This document shows positions 1 to 8,405 of a stretch of DNA of 64,000 bases, in pieces. The position numbers were made by a program, and so were the translations under genes. This DNA is from Eutrophocola sp964601805 (GTDB taxonomy: Bacteria > Pseudomonadota > Gammaproteobacteria > Pseudomonadales > Pseudohongiellaceae): assembly GCA_964601805.1 (NCBI GenBank), contig CAZROW010000003.1, forward strand, positions 14,132-78,131, given 5' to 3'. The notes under the pieces were generated by a model. That model made no database searches. It had not been told where the DNA came from and was given only the letters and a program-made list of their open reading frames with translations. The number at the start of each line of letters is the position of its first letter. Within the stretch, counting starts at the first letter, position 1.

Positions 1-95
1 TGTGCTTGTGTAAGGTTTGCCAACAGCATGGTTGACGCAATGGCTGTTGCCAGCAGTGCCGGTTTCAGCATGAATCGTTTTTTTGTATGAGACAC
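1..95 (-). CDS. N-terminus of an exported protein (truncated by window edge)
   Basis: Only the first ~31 codons are inside the window. Reading leftwards from a GTG at 95-93, the product starts VSHTKKRFMLKPALLATAIA and continues with a hydrophobic stretch ending in LANLTQA. This is a typical Sec signal peptide with a basic n-region. The GTG start is favoured because GGGGA lies six bases upstream of it. An in-frame ATG at 71-69 would give a shorter signal peptide. It lies downstream of two other small exported-protein genes on the same strand, but a strong terminator at 117-140 separates it from them. Function cannot be told. Confidence 0.5.
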   Translation of the reverse strand, partial: MSHTKKRFMLKPALLATAIASTMLLANLTQA

Positions 96-116
96 TTAAA
101 TTCCCCGGGTCAGAAA

Positions 117-140
117 AAAGCGCGCAGTAAAGCGCGCTTT
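117..140 (-). terminator. Rho-independent terminator of the 178-612 gene
   Basis: Perfect 9-bp stem AAAGCGCGC / GCGCGCTTT with a 6-nt loop. On the minus strand it is followed by a short T-run. It lies about 40 bases beyond the stop codon of the DUF6152-like gene. Confidence 0.8.
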
Positions 141-177
141 CTTACATGTTCAATAATAGTTTGGCGTGAAAGATGAA

Positions 178-612
178 TCAGAGTTCGCACTCTTCCTTGG
201 GTGCGGCATTTTCATCGAAGTCACGCTGGCTGGTGCCGGCAAACAGGCGCTGGCAGGTTTCAGCAATGACAACTGTCTGGGCGTTGCCCTTGAAGCTGCC
301 ATCACGGGCACGTGTACCACGAACGATTACTTCCGTGCCTATTTCCAGGGTATTGCGTGTCCAGCCGCGACGCATCAGGCCGTTGGGGCTGCCCATTTCA
401 AAGGCCCATTCTTCGTAATCACCGTCTTCGGTTTCGACTTCGACGTAGAAGTAAGTGTGCGGGTTGGTCCAGTCAACCTTGATGACAGTGCCTGTGACGT
501 GAACGGGATCGTCGGCATTGAACTCTGCCTGGAAAGAATGATGGGCAACTGCCTGTATGGAAATAAAAGCACCGAGAAGGCCGCTGGCCAGTGCAAAGAG
601 TTTGGTTTTCAT
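178..612 (-). CDS. DUF6152 family exported protein
   Basis: A 144-residue protein with a clear Sec signal peptide (residues 1 to ~23, ending in AVA before HHSF). The mature part begins with the AHHSFQAEF block and continues with VTGTVIKVDWTNPHTYFYV and a RRGWTRNTLEIGTEV segment, the pattern I associate with the DUF6152 family of small periplasmic beta-rich proteins. No catalytic residues are evident and the role is unknown. A good GGAGA Shine-Dalgarno stands seven bases before the ATG. The gene follows another small exported protein (686-1069) on the same strand, and a 9-bp inverted repeat (653-661 / 670-678) lies between them. The family assignment is from memory of the pattern, not from a search. 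Confidence 0.75.
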   Translation of the reverse strand: MKTKLFALASGLLGAFISIQAVAHHSFQAEFNADDPVHVTGTVIKVDWTNPHTYFYVEVETEDGDYEEWAFEMGSPNGLMRRGWTRNTLEIGTEVIVRGTRARDGSFKGNAQTVVIAETCQRLFAGTSQRDFDENAAPKEECEL

Positions 613-652
613 GTGTTGTTCTCCGTAAGAGATAAACCTGGTCGATTAAATG

Positions 653-678
653 CCTGTTTTCGATAATGGGAAAACAGG
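653..678. repeat. Inverted repeat between two small exported-protein genes
   Basis: CCTGTTTTC and GAAAACAGG form a perfect 9-bp stem with an 8-nt loop, just after the stop of the 686-1069 gene (minus strand). There is no T-run after it, so it may be an mRNA-end hairpin or attenuator rather than a full terminator. Confidence 0.45.
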
Positions 679-685
679 TTGTTGG

Positions 686-1069
686 TTAATTCAGTGTGAT
701 GTCGAAAGTGCCTTTTTCATCACCCATGGTGTAAGCACCACGATATTTTCTGTTGGTCCATGAACCGAGATTGCTCAGTTTGCCTTCCATGACCAGTTCG
801 CCATCAGGCATGTCGGCAGTAATGGTCAGTGTCCATGTCTCGGCATCGAGTTCCACGTTACTCATTTCAACGCCACGGCGTCCGGGGTTAACTGTACCGG
901 ACAGATCGCCGTTCCAGGCATCAATCAGCAGACGGATTCGTTCTGGACCTTCCGCAGTAAAGGGAACGAGATCTCCGGACCAGGAGCCTTTTGCCGGATG
1001 ACCCGTTTGGGATATGGCTGGCAAAGACATGATTGTGCAGGTCAAAACTAAAAGTATTCGGGCAAGCAT
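686..1069 (-). CDS. Small exported protein of unknown function
   Basis: I place the start at the ATG at 1069-1067, which has AGGAG six bases upstream and opens directly into a signal peptide (MLARILLVLTCTIMSLPAIS, then QTG). The open frame extends a further 50 codons upstream, but that part looks non-coding. The 127-residue product has a mature part rich in alternating hydrophobic and polar residues (LSGTVNPGRRGVEMSNVEL, WTLTITADMPDGELVMEGKL), suggesting a small beta-sandwich or barrel, perhaps ligand-binding. I do not recognise the family. It is upstream of the DUF6152 gene on the same strand and the two probably share a transcript. Confidence 0.65.
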   Translation of the reverse strand: MLARILLVLTCTIMSLPAISQTGHPAKGSWSGDLVPFTAEGPERIRLLIDAWNGDLSGTVNPGRRGVEMSNVELDAETWTLTITADMPDGELVMEGKLSNLGSWTNRKYRGAYTMGDEKGTFDITLN

Positions 1070-1525
1070 ATGGAACTCCTGACGTGAAATCTGGCTGGAC
1101 CAGAACACATTATTATTCTTGTGGTTATTCAATAAATATAAGCTGAAGACAGGGTGATGAAGTATTGGCTTCACAACCGGACTGGTCAAAATTTTACTAG
1201 AATATGATGAGTGAAACATATTGAAAGCGTAGTCGGTCCGTAAAATTCACTGTATTTGCACAAAACCTCGTATATAAAAGGATAAAACCATTTAATAACA
1301 TGAGGTTATGATGAATAGTCATTTATTAACGCGCCAGTCAGAATGACCTGGCCTGATATTGGTTGGGTATTAAATTTGAAAATACTTACCAATATTTGTG
1401 CAGTTAAGATGCGTCATTGGCGGTTGCCTGACAAGAGGAAATACCGGTTTTTACAAGATAAGAAAAAAGGGCCCGAAGGCCCTTTTTCTGTGATATCTGC
1501 CAGATGTCTTTGGCAGGCTTGTCGC
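1070..1525. other. Intergenic region upstream of the small exported-protein gene
   Basis: About 456 bases, AT-rich in its left half. It holds the terminator of the TonB receptor gene (1464-1487), a small inverted repeat ATAAC-ATGAG-GTTAT at 1295-1309, and presumably the promoter for the 686-1069 gene. I see no convincing gene in it. Confidence 0.5.
1464..1487 (-). terminator. Rho-independent terminator of the TonB receptor gene
   Basis: Stem AAAAAGGGCC / GGCCCTTTTT around a 4-nt loop. On the minus strand the loop reads TTCG, the very stable UUCG tetraloop, followed by T residues. It lies about 40 bases past the receptor stop codon. Confidence 0.9.
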
Positions 1526-4500
1526 CTAAAACTGCAGGTTCAGGCTCAAATTGTATCGACGACCAAAAATATCATACTGGTTGGCTACACCCTGGCTGCC
1601 TGTAGAGCTGGGAATGATCGGCGGATTCTTGTCGAACATGTTCAGGACATTGAAGCCGACGTTCCAGGAACCGCCATTTTGCAGTTCGCTGGAATAACGC
1701 AGGGTACCGTTCCACCAGGTGGAAGAGGGCACCTTGTTACTGTCGACATCGACGCCCTCGACCCAGTTGCGGTTTCGGTTTTCGCTGGAAATGTGCCTGC
1801 CCTGCAATTGCAATGACCAGGGACCCAGTGAGTACGTGCCAGTGATGTTGGCCGTCAGTTCCGGCATCGTGTACTGGTCCATCAGGGTGCTTACCGTGCC
1901 GTTGGCCGCGATATCCTCGCGGGTCAGGGTCTTGCCACCGAGGACGCGAAGGGTCACGTTCTCGAAGTCACTGGAGAAGAGGTCCACTTCACGGGTGTAC
2001 CTGACTTCGAAGTCCACACCTTCCACGATGGCTGCATCCTGGTTGAAGAAGCGACGGAACACGCGGGTGATGCCACCGGTGGCCGGGTCACGCTCGATAT
2101 TGGCACACTGCTCCTGAACACCCTGGATATGACAGCGGTCAACCACGTCCTGCTGGCCGATCTGGGAAATGGCGTCCTCGATATCCACTTCATACCAGTC
2201 GGCTGACACACGCAGTCCATCGGCCCACTCCCACTGCGGTTCAAACACGACACCAAACACGGTGGTGTCAGCCGTTTCAGGAGACAGGTTGGGATTACCG
2301 GAAGCTACCACGGTGATCGAGACATCGTCGATTCCCAGCAGGGGATCGTCGACACCACCACCGCCGCCCTGGGCGTCGAAACGTTCGGAGAAGGTGGCTT
2401 CACGCACGTCCTGGGAACGGGTGGCACGCAGGCGCAACCCTTCCATCACCTGGAAGTCGAAACCGACCTTCCAGGCCTCGACCCGGCCACTGGTGTTGTA
2501 GTCGGACTGGCGGAAGGCCAGGGAGCTACCCAGGGTCTGTTCACCTGAACCGGACTCCCAGATCGGGGCGTTGATCTCGGTAAACCATTCCCACACATCG
2601 TATTTACCGCTGATCTTGGGGACGGTGGAGAACTTGTGCAGATTCGGGCTACCGCCGGTGTAACCGCGGGCTATGCCGCGGATACCCAGATCGGGAACAT
2701 TTTGGGGTGGTCCAAGGGCATCCACATCGGCCGGCAATGCTTCATCGGAGAAACTGGACTCACGCCATGTCAGACCAGCTGCCATGGAGACCGGGCCATA
2801 GCCCCAGCCTTCATAGACCTCGCCGGTGGCGATCAATTCGGCAAAATCCTGTTCGACAATACCGATGGATTTTTTCACCGTGCCCACGTAATCGATGGCA
2901 TCTTCGCTGATATTGCCGTGACCGAAGACGTTGTAGGGCACACAACCTTCCACGGTGCCGTCCAGGCCGATCGGTGACCCCAGCGGCTGAGGGTTGGGAT
3001 CCGATGCGGTGCGGGAATTGGTCAGGCCGCTAGCCAGGCCTGCCGCCCTGAGTTCCTCTTCAGTGGGCGAGAACTGGGGCAGGTTGACACGGCAGACGAT
3101 GGCACCGGTGTCCGGGTGTACCACGGCATCCATGGCCAGGAACATGCGATCGACCCGGTTCATGTCATAGGTGTGGGTCAGGCGTTCGGTTTCGCCGGTG
3201 GAGAAACTGCCGCCAATACTCCAGGTGTTGTCGAAATCGTAATCGAATCCGAAGGTATAGGTCTGGGTAGTAAAGGTGTTGTCATTGACCGAGTCGATTC
3301 CGATATCACGCACACCCACCATGGAGCCGTCACGGCTGAGCGTGAGTTCATCGACCCCGTTGTCGAGCATGACCTGTCGCACGTAATCGGGCAGGTAGGC
3401 GTTGTCCACGGCAATCTTTGGCGCCCAGATGGAGCGGAAGGTAATGCCGGTGGTGGTCGCACGATTGTTCACCGAACCGTTCTCGGAACGACCGACAACC
3501 GCTTGGGCATAACCTGACAGGTTGTCGCTGAACTGGTACTGGGCCGCCAGAAATAGCGAGCGCCCCGCGACTTCCTGGCCGTCCACGGGACTCGAATAGG
3601 CCCGCCAGGCCAGGTCGGCTTCCGGACCGCCGGAGGTAGTATTGATCCTGTTTTGGCGGTAGTTGTCGCCCTGCCTGAAAGGTTGTACCGCCGTGCCTTC
3701 GCGGTTGAAGACCATGCCGTCCAGCTCGGTGCGCGTGCCTGAAATGACGCCGTAGACATGACGGTCCGTGGGTGCCACGTTGGGTCGCGTCAGTCGCCTG
3801 GGGCCGTTGGGATCCGGGTTACCGACATAGCCCCAGCGCTGGTACCAGTCGGAATCAAGTTCCCAGGGCTCCACGTCAATCTGGTCGATCTGCCGGCCTT
3901 CGAGTGAGCCGATGATATTGAGGCGATCACCGATCTGGAAGCCGCCGGCGATGCTGGCGTTATAGCGGAAGCCGTCGCCGGTTTCCATGATGCCGGAGCC
4001 GACATTGATTTTCAGCCCCTCGAATTCGCGGTCGAGTATGAAGTTGGTGACACCACCCAGGGCGTCGGCACCGTAGGCGGCGGAAGCACCACCGGTGACC
4101 ACATCAACAGTACGGACCAGTGCAGTCGGGAAGGTGTCCACGTTGACGGGCCCGCGCTTGTCGCCGGGGGCCATACGGGCGCCGTCCAGCAGGACCAGGG
4201 TTCTGTTGGTGCCTAGGTTGCGCATGTTCAAGAAGCTGCCCACGGTAAAGGCCAGGGAGCCCCCATTGCGCTGTGGAGTGATCGTATTAAAGAACTGGGG
4301 CAGTGCGTCCAGTTGTTCGGACACTGTCCCACCCGGATCGAAGCTGGCTAATTCATCAGGTGTTACAACAGTAACGGGTGTTGGCGCGGCCATACCATCA
4401 GTCTGGCGGATTCGGGACCCTGTCACAGTGATTTCTTCGATGCCTCCATCATCTTGTGCAAAAGCAGGTATTGAGGCGGTGGATGCCGTGGCAACAGCCA

Positions 4501-4546
4501 CGGCTGTGGCGAGCTTTTTAAAGCTCAATTTAATAGATCTATGCAT
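1526..4546 (-). CDS. TonB-dependent outer-membrane receptor
   Basis: A 1006-residue outer-membrane receptor. Residues 1-30 are a signal peptide ending in PAFA. A TonB box (EEITVTGSR) is at about 36-44. A plug domain of roughly 50-210 carries the marks NLGTNRTLVLLDGARM and VVTGGASAAYGADALGGVTN. The rest is a beta-barrel whose chain ends in aromatic F (YNLSLNLQF), as expected for BAM recognition. It takes up a large or scarce nutrient using TonB energy, but the substrate cannot be read from sequence. Size and plug style match the long receptors abundant in marine and Caulobacter-like oligotrophs. It is monocistronic, with a strong terminator downstream, a long AT-rich leader upstream and a GGGGGA Shine-Dalgarno motif. 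No sensor or sigma/anti-sigma pair adjoins it. Confidence 0.93.
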   Translation of the reverse strand: MHRSIKLSFKKLATAVAVATASTASIPAFAQDDGGIEEITVTGSRIRQTDGMAAPTPVTVVTPDELASFDPGGTVSEQLDALPQFFNTITPQRNGGSLAFTVGSFLNMRNLGTNRTLVLLDGARMAPGDKRGPVNVDTFPTALVRTVDVVTGGASAAYGADALGGVTNFILDREFEGLKINVGSGIMETGDGFRYNASIAGGFQIGDRLNIIGSLEGRQIDQIDVEPWELDSDWYQRWGYVGNPDPNGPRRLTRPNVAPTDRHVYGVISGTRTELDGMVFNREGTAVQPFRQGDNYRQNRINTTSGGPEADLAWRAYSSPVDGQEVAGRSLFLAAQYQFSDNLSGYAQAVVGRSENGSVNNRATTTGITFRSIWAPKIAVDNAYLPDYVRQVMLDNGVDELTLSRDGSMVGVRDIGIDSVNDNTFTTQTYTFGFDYDFDNTWSIGGSFSTGETERLTHTYDMNRVDRMFLAMDAVVHPDTGAIVCRVNLPQFSPTEEELRAAGLASGLTNSRTASDPNPQPLGSPIGLDGTVEGCVPYNVFGHGNISEDAIDYVGTVKKSIGIVEQDFAELIATGEVYEGWGYGPVSMAAGLTWRESSFSDEALPADVDALGPPQNVPDLGIRGIARGYTGGSPNLHKFSTVPKISGKYDVWEWFTEINAPIWESGSGEQTLGSSLAFRQSDYNTSGRVEAWKVGFDFQVMEGLRLRATRSQDVREATFSERFDAQGGGGGVDDPLLGIDDVSITVVASGNPNLSPETADTTVFGVVFEPQWEWADGLRVSADWYEVDIEDAISQIGQQDVVDRCHIQGVQEQCANIERDPATGGITRVFRRFFNQDAAIVEGVDFEVRYTREVDLFSSDFENVTLRVLGGKTLTREDIAANGTVSTLMDQYTMPELTANITGTYSLGPWSLQLQGRHISSENRNRNWVEGVDVDSNKVPSSTWWNGTLRYSSELQNGGSWNVGFNVLNMFDKNPPIIPSSTGSQGVANQYDIFGRRYNLSLNLQF

Positions 4547-4995
4547 GAAACTCCCCCTTTGAATGTTTCATTATTAAAATCAGAAATTGAAGGCCAGCTC
4601 CTGATGAAGGGCAGGTAAATAATTCACCTGTTTTCAGAGAAATTGACTATCAACAAAATGTGGAAGGAAGCGCACTAAAGCATGAATGCGAATGCATTCT
4701 GGAACGTTTATATAATGAAAATCCCCCCTTGAACCTGTTTAGTTTTTTTAAAAAGCTGTTTCTCCCTAACGTAACAGGCAACCCTAATTATTAGAAAAAT
4801 GAGCGTATTATGCAACCCTTGAGAGTTTCGAGGAATATCTTTTAACTAATTGATTATTATAGATAAAATTATAGATCTTTATTGGGAACTAGTCCTTAAA
4901 AAGGACTTTGATCAATCGAGGGGGGGAGGAAGATAAATTTACCTTAACCGAAGGTTATCGCAACTAATCACAGCCTGTTGGACTGAAGTATACGT
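4547..4995. promoter_or_regulatory. AT-rich promoter/leader region of the TonB receptor gene
   Basis: About 450 bases without a gene. Just before the receptor ATG the minus strand carries AAACATTCAAAGGGGGAG, a very strong Shine-Dalgarno within a block shared with the PQQ dehydrogenase gene. A second, similar block (AAACAGGTTCAAGGGGGG on the minus strand, 4713-4740) is not followed by ATG. A perfect palindrome GAATGCATTC lies at 4690-4699, and AGTCCTT-AAA-AAGGACT is an inverted repeat at 4891-4907. A promoter is expected here, but I cannot assign its -35/-10 boxes. Confidence 0.45.
4891..4907. repeat. Perfect 7-bp inverted repeat downstream of korB
   Basis: AGTCCTT-AAA-AAGGACT. It is about 90 bases beyond the korB stop codon on the minus strand. 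It could be an mRNA-end hairpin or an operator for the receptor gene. There is no T-run, so a terminator is not supported. Confidence 0.35.
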
Positions 4996-6012
4996 TTAAC
5001 TCACTTTCCAGGTATGACCTGTATGCAGCAGAGCGGAGAGATCACCTGAACCACGTGTCTCCCTGAGTTTCAATCGCTGGTCGGACAGGTCCGAGACATA
5101 GGCTGTCACCGGATTGTGATACAAAATGCCGACTGCTACCGGAAAGTCCGGTCCCTGCATGGCTGCAATCAGCTGGGCCAGGGCCAGGTTGGTCTGGTCA
5201 TGGACCAGGATATCTTCCAGTTCTGCGCCTTCACCGAGGGTCACGACTTCCAGTCTGAGCGTGTCGCGATTCAGGCGAATACCCTTGCTTTTGTCCTTGC
5301 CAAACAGCAGGGGCTGGCCGTGCTCGACTTCTACCCGGTAATCCGCGGCAATTTTCTTGTCCTTGACCTGTTCAAAGATGCCGTCATTGTAGATAGGGCA
5401 GTTTTGCAGGATTTCCACGAAAGAGGCGCCCTCGTGAGCATGGGCTTGCTTGATAACAGCGCTCAGGTGCTTCATTTCCGTGTCAATGGAGCGGGCCACG
5501 AAAGGAGCGCCTGCGCCCAGGGCGATGCCGCAGGGTGACAGGGGGCGGTCCACAGAACCTTCAGGAGTTGAAGGCGAACGGGTGCCGACCTTGGACGTGG
5601 GGGAATATTGCCCCTTGGTCAGGCCGTAAATTTCGTTATTGAACAACAGGATGTTCAGGTCCACGTTACGACGCAGGGCGTGCATGGTGTGGTTGCCGCC
5701 GATACTCAGGGCATCGCCATCACCGGTGATTACCCAGACATCGAGCGCCGGATTGGCCAGTTTGACGCCGGTGGCAATCGACGGGGCCCTGCCGTGAATC
5801 GTATGAAAGCCATAGGTATTCATGTAATACGGAAAGCGCGAGGAGCAGCCGATACCGGAGACGAAAACCTGGCTTTCCCGGGGGCGCTCCAGTTCCGGCA
5901 TCAGTTTCTGAATGGTTTTCAGAATGGCATAGTCACCACAGCCCGGGCACCAGCGTACTTCCTGGTCGGAGGAGAAATCTGCGGTGGTCAGTTTATCGAC
6001 TGCCTGGTTCAT
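4996..6012 (-). CDS. korB: 2-oxoglutarate/2-oxoacid:ferredoxin oxidoreductase, beta subunit
   Basis: The 338-residue TPP-binding subunit of a 2-oxoacid:ferredoxin oxidoreductase, which oxidatively decarboxylates a 2-oxoacid (most likely 2-oxoglutarate) to an acyl-CoA and reduces ferredoxin. The WCPGCGDY block (Cys22, Cys25) and GIGCSSRFPYY (Cys56) supply iron-sulfur ligands of the usual beta subunit. GDGDALSIGGNH (about 97-108) is the TPP/Mg motif, and NNEIYGLTKGQYSPTS follows. The GGAAG Shine-Dalgarno supports the ATG at 6012. It lies 53 bases downstream of korA on the same strand, so the two form an operon. Known KorB proteins of aerobes have this length. Pyruvate as a substrate cannot be excluded. 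Confidence 0.9.
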   Translation of the reverse strand: MNQAVDKLTTADFSSDQEVRWCPGCGDYAILKTIQKLMPELERPRESQVFVSGIGCSSRFPYYMNTYGFHTIHGRAPSIATGVKLANPALDVWVITGDGDALSIGGNHTMHALRRNVDLNILLFNNEIYGLTKGQYSPTSKVGTRSPSTPEGSVDRPLSPCGIALGAGAPFVARSIDTEMKHLSAVIKQAHAHEGASFVEILQNCPIYNDGIFEQVKDKKIAADYRVEVEHGQPLLFGKDKSKGIRLNRDTLRLEVVTLGEGAELEDILVHDQTNLALAQLIAAMQGPDFPVAVGILYHNPVTAYVSDLSDQRLKLRETRGSGDLSALLHTGHTWKVS

Positions 6013-6065
6013 GATGTTTCTTCCAGTCTTTCCGTAGTGAAAAGGATAATGTTAAGACGGTGGGC

Positions 6066-7949
6066 CTAGAGTTGAGCCAGTTCCGCCTTGATGCTGTTGA
6101 CGATCTCGCGAATCTTGAAGGGCTGTCCTGATACCTTGTTCAGGCCCTTGGCATCAATCAGGTATTCGGAGCGTAACACTTTCACCAGTTGCCCGGTGTT
6201 CATTTCCGGCACCAGCACCTTGTCAAATCCGGACAGCAGCTCTTCCAGGTTTGCAGGGAAAGGCCACATGTAGCGTATATGAATATGGGAAACGTCCAGG
6301 TCTTCCTGGCGGCAACGTTTCACTGCCTGGTGAATGGCGCCAAAGGTCGAGCCCCAGCCCACCACGGCGAGCTTGCCACTGCTGTTTCCCATGACAACTT
6401 CCTGTGCCGGAATGTCCTTGCTGATGCCCTCAACCTTGTTTTTGCGGGTATCGGTCATCTTCTGGTGATTGTCCGGGTCGTAGGAAATATTGCCGGTGTC
6501 ATAACTCTTTTCGATACCACCGATGCGATGCTCCAGTCCAGGTGTACCGGGTTTGGCCCAGACACGTGCCAGGGTTTCGGTATCACGAATAGATGGCGTG
6601 AAGTCCTTCGTGTCAGTGTGGAAAGACACCGGGAAAGGGGTAAATGCCGACATGTCAGGAATTACCCAGGGTTCGGAAGCATTGGCAATATAGCCATCGG
6701 ACAAGAGCATGACCGGCGTCATGTATTTCGTGGCAAGTCGTACCGCCTCGATGGCTACCTCAAAACAGTCAGACGGCGAACTGGTGGCGATGACCGGCAG
6801 CGGTGTGTCGCCATGTCGGCCATAAACGGCCTGCAACAAGTCCGATTGTTCAGTCTTGGTGGGCAGTCCGGTGGATGGCCCGCCGCGCTGGGTATTGATC
6901 ACCAGCAAGGGCAGCTCCGCCGAGACGGCCAGGGAAATGGCTTCCATTTTCAGGGCAATGCCCGGGCCAGCGCTGGATGTGACACCCAGGCTGCCGGCAA
7001 AAGAGGCGCCAATGGCGGCACAGACCGCGGCAATTTCGTCTTCAGCCTGGAAGGTGGTGACATCAAACTCCTTGCGGGCAGCCAGGGTATGTAAAAGGCT
7101 GGATGCAGGCGTAATCGGGTAGGAGGCAAACAGGACATTGATGTCGGCCAGCTGGCCGCCGGCAAGCAGACCCCAGGCCAGGCCGGTCGTGCCGTTGATG
7201 TCGCGATACAGGCCAGGCGCCATTTTCGCCCGGGGTACTTTATAGACTTCAATGCCGCTGGGTAATTCAGCTGTCTCGCCATAGGCATGGCCGGCATTGA
7301 GCGCCGCTATATTGGCACCGGCGACCTCAGGTTTGCTGGCGAACTTTTTCTGCAGGTTCTCTACAGTGGCTTCCTTGTCCCGGTCAAACAGCCAGAGGAC
7401 CAGGCCGAGCGTCCACATGTTCTTGCAGCGCAGGGAGTTCTTGTGACCCAGGTTGAACTCTTCAACGGCGGCAATGACCTGGCTCTGGATATCAATTTCC
7501 AGGACCCGGTAGGCGTCCAGTGAGCCGTCTTCCAGGGGATTGACGTCATACTTGGCCTTGTTGAGATTCTTCTCGTTGAATGCACCGGTATCAACGATGA
7601 TGAGCCCGCCCGGGACAATCTCGGCCAGGTTGGTGACCAGGGCAGCAGGGTTCATGGCAACCAGCACATCAATGGCGTCCCCGGAGGTGGTGATGTCTTC
7701 GGAGCCGAAATAAATCTGGAAAGCAGAAACACCGAATGTTGAACCGGCTGGTGCGCGGATTTCCGCCGGGAAATCCGGAAAGGTCGACAGGTCATTACCG
7801 AACAGGGCTGTATCGTCGGTGAAATTGGCGCCGGTGAGCTGCATGCCGTCACCGGAATCACCGGCAAAGCGCACCACGATGCTTTCCACCGTTTGCGTGT
7901 TAACGCCGGAGGTGTCTGTGCGTACAGCTTCTTCTGTTTCAACGTCCAT
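6066..7949 (-). CDS. korA: 2-oxoacid:ferredoxin oxidoreductase, fused gamma-alpha subunit
   Basis: A 627-residue protein in which the gamma domain (about 20-215, starting VVRFAGDSGDGMQLTG) is fused in front of the alpha (pyrimidine-binding) domain (from ~240; AWGLLAGGQLADINVLFASY, then FQAEDEIAAVCAAIGASFAG and SSAGPGIALKMEAISLA). A C-terminal transketolase-C-like part carries VVGWGSTFGAI. This fusion is standard for the two-gene KorAB enzymes that partner with a ferredoxin rather than NAD. No ferredoxin gene is adjacent. The gene starts about 450 bases from the divergent lactate permease gene, so the two may share a control region. The Shine-Dalgarno before the ATG at 7949 is weak. Confidence 0.9.
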   Translation of the reverse strand: MDVETEEAVRTDTSGVNTQTVESIVVRFAGDSGDGMQLTGANFTDDTALFGNDLSTFPDFPAEIRAPAGSTFGVSAFQIYFGSEDITTSGDAIDVLVAMNPAALVTNLAEIVPGGLIIVDTGAFNEKNLNKAKYDVNPLEDGSLDAYRVLEIDIQSQVIAAVEEFNLGHKNSLRCKNMWTLGLVLWLFDRDKEATVENLQKKFASKPEVAGANIAALNAGHAYGETAELPSGIEVYKVPRAKMAPGLYRDINGTTGLAWGLLAGGQLADINVLFASYPITPASSLLHTLAARKEFDVTTFQAEDEIAAVCAAIGASFAGSLGVTSSAGPGIALKMEAISLAVSAELPLLVINTQRGGPSTGLPTKTEQSDLLQAVYGRHGDTPLPVIATSSPSDCFEVAIEAVRLATKYMTPVMLLSDGYIANASEPWVIPDMSAFTPFPVSFHTDTKDFTPSIRDTETLARVWAKPGTPGLEHRIGGIEKSYDTGNISYDPDNHQKMTDTRKNKVEGISKDIPAQEVVMGNSSGKLAVVGWGSTFGAIHQAVKRCRQEDLDVSHIHIRYMWPFPANLEELLSGFDKVLVPEMNTGQLVKVLRSEYLIDAKGLNKVSGQPFKIREIVNSIKAELAQL

Positions 7950-8405
7950 CTGTCACTCATTTAATGCTTTTCGAAAACCGGCAACCTGGCTCAAGGGTTT
8001 GCTCCCTGATTCCAGACTGAATATTCAGACTTCGGGGAATGAATACTGGTATAAAAGACTGTAACCGGCGGTAAATTTGCTCATTTCAGCCCCGGGCTGA
8101 AATTTGGGCGCGCATTATAGCAATCAGGCTGTAAATAATGCTAATTAATTGACGCCGACAGGGGGCGAATGTGCAGGCAATGAGAATTTACCATTGACTG
8201 CTGACAAGGTCCCTTAGATGGCGGGAAAGCCAGTAATTACGGGCCTTGTGCAACATGCCCCCCTGCTTTATGCTTGAACGCTTTCGTTCGCCCGAGACCA
8301 TTCCTGGTAGCCATAAGAAGCAGCCACTGAAGCTGCTATAAAGGCAAAAAATGGGCGTCAGACTTTCATCATCAAGCGCAAGTTATAAAAGAATAAGGAT
8401 CTGTT
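7950..8405. promoter_or_regulatory. Divergent control region between korA and the lactate permease gene
   Basis: About 456 bases. A 12-bp palindrome CTGAATATTCAG lies near 8013-8024 on the korA side. Two small hairpins (GAACG-CTTT-CGTTC near 8276-8289, and AGCAGC/GCTGCT at 8319-8337) lie on the permease side. An AAGGAT Shine-Dalgarno precedes the permease ATG. I cannot assign promoter boxes with confidence. Confidence 0.4.

Noticed and set aside
1343..1816. Open frame on the plus strand overlapping the TonB receptor's end
   Set aside because: It is a shadow of the receptor gene and runs through its terminator.
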